Positions 5,452 through 5,747 of a stretch of DNA of 5,747 nt are shown in pieces. The position numbers and the translations under genes were made by a program. The first letter of the stretch is position 1. Each line of letters starts with the position of its first letter. The stretch is from Psychrobacter sp. GTDB lineage: Bacteria > Pseudomonadota > Gammaproteobacteria > Pseudomonadales > Moraxellaceae. The stretch covers positions 1 to 5,747 of the forward strand of contig JARIEH010000216.1 of assembly GCA_029256865.1 (NCBI GenBank). The letters run 5' to 3'. Under the pieces are notes generated by a model. That model was not told the DNA's origin, did no database searches, and saw nothing but the letters and a program-made list of their open reading frames with translations.

Positions 5452-5484
5452 AAAACAGGCGACCAATAGGTGGCCTGTTTTGTT
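5452..5484 (+). terminator. Intrinsic terminator after the phosphatase-like gene
   Basis: Arms AAAACAGGC (5452-5460) and GCCTGTTTT (5473-5481) pair over 9 bp. An inner ACC/GGT (3 bp) follows after a G/G mismatch, with loop AATA. The T-rich tail is interrupted by one G. The A-run on the left makes it potentially bidirectional. A smaller stem, TTGACT/AGTCAA (5420-5425 and 5435-5440), precedes it. Confidence 0.75.
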
Positions 5485-5545
5485 AAGTGGCTTTGATACA
5501 GCTAGTTAAACTCTTGGGTTTGATATTAGAATATATGAGGCAAGT

Positions 5546-5747
5546 ATGCAGAATAATATGAAGGGATCAAATCAAGTGAGTAGCCACAATAATACAGATA
5601 ATGAGAAATATATAGATACTGAGCTGCAACAGCATTTACAACAGCTGCTGACTGACTTGCAGTTAGATGATGCGCCCGCTGGTGGCTCATTGGTTGTTTA
5701 TCAAGCGGGTAACTGCATTGCAAAAGCAAGTGTGGGAATGGCGCAGG
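5546..5747 (+). CDS. Probable beta-lactamase-family serine hydrolase (EstB/class C-like), N-terminal part only
   Basis: The frame starts at ATG 5546 and runs off the window with 67 complete codons. GAGG at 5537-5540, 5 nt upstream, is a good ribosome binding site; an in-frame ATG at 5558 is less well placed. The first 27 residues are polar (Asn/Ser/Lys-rich), with no signal peptide. Next comes a Gln/Leu-rich amphipathic helix (about 26-40), then APAGGSLVVYQAGNCIAKASVGMAQ. The pattern G-x-S-[LV]-V-V-x-x-x-G followed by A-x-x-G is the usual opening strand pair of cytoplasmic beta-lactamase-like esterases (Pfam Beta-lactamase family). The S-x-x-K catalytic motif would lie downstream, outside the window, so the call rests on this short N-terminal resemblance. 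No convincing promoter was found in the 129-bp gap. Confidence 0.6.
   Translation, partial: MQNNMKGSNQVSSHNNTDNEKYIDTELQQHLQQLLTDLQLDDAPAGGSLVVYQAGNCIAKASVGMAQ

Noticed and set aside
5526..5729. Minus-strand 67-codon Tyr/Ser-rich ORF
   Set aside because: Antisense to the start of the serine hydrolase gene, which has a good ribosome binding site and a recognisable domain opening.

Overview
The window looks like chromosomal DNA from a gamma-proteobacterium of the Moraxellaceae, most likely Psychrobacter or a close relative. This is inferred from moderate-to-low G+C, AT-rich intergenic DNA, and protein sequences that resemble Moraxellaceae proteins. No rRNA, tRNA, CRISPR array, insertion sequence, integrase or phage gene is visible. 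The genes read as ordinary housekeeping or lipid-metabolism genes and not as a recently acquired island.

Left part (1-1478, minus strand): the first 492 codons of a FadI/FadA2-type thiolase whose C-terminus lies beyond the window edge. Ahead of the normal catalytic domain it carries about 155-165 extra residues of low-complexity, disordered sequence ending in a strongly lysine-rich tract. Its start codon is supported by a good ribosome binding site. Then comes a 682-bp divergent intergenic region (1479-2160). It holds a strong sigma70-type promoter for the rightward gene, a tandem 11-bp direct repeat just upstream of it, a palindrome in the leader, and a possible 7-codon leader ORF.

Middle part (2161-4780, plus strand): a 466-residue high-molecular-weight 3-oxoacyl reductase (FabG4 type, an N-terminal flavodoxin-like domain plus a C-terminal ketoreductase). 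It is followed by a strong intrinsic terminator, a new promoter with a 7-bp inverted repeat around its -10 box, and a 305-residue double-hotdog MaoC dehydratase (HtdX type). The divergent order thiolase < > FabG4 - MaoC is the same as fadA2 / fabG4 / htdX of Mycobacterium tuberculosis (Rv0243, Rv0242c, Rv0241c). Together the three enzymes would supply condensation or cleavage of 3-oxoacyl-CoA, reduction or oxidation at C3, and dehydration or hydration. These are three of the four steps of an acyl-CoA elongation or beta-oxidation cycle running through 3-hydroxyacyl intermediates, probably of R stereochemistry.

Right part (4781-5747): a 172-residue phosphatase/rhodanese-like protein of the 'beta-lactamase hydrolase-like' (DUF442) type with a C-x4-R loop, its own terminator, and the first 67 codons of a probable beta-lactamase-family (EstB/class C-like) serine hydrolase cut by the window end.

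The most interesting points are the polycationic N-terminal tail on the thiolase, the conserved enzyme trio, and the two operator-like arrays at the fabG4 and maoC promoters. No wholly new type of system was recognised.
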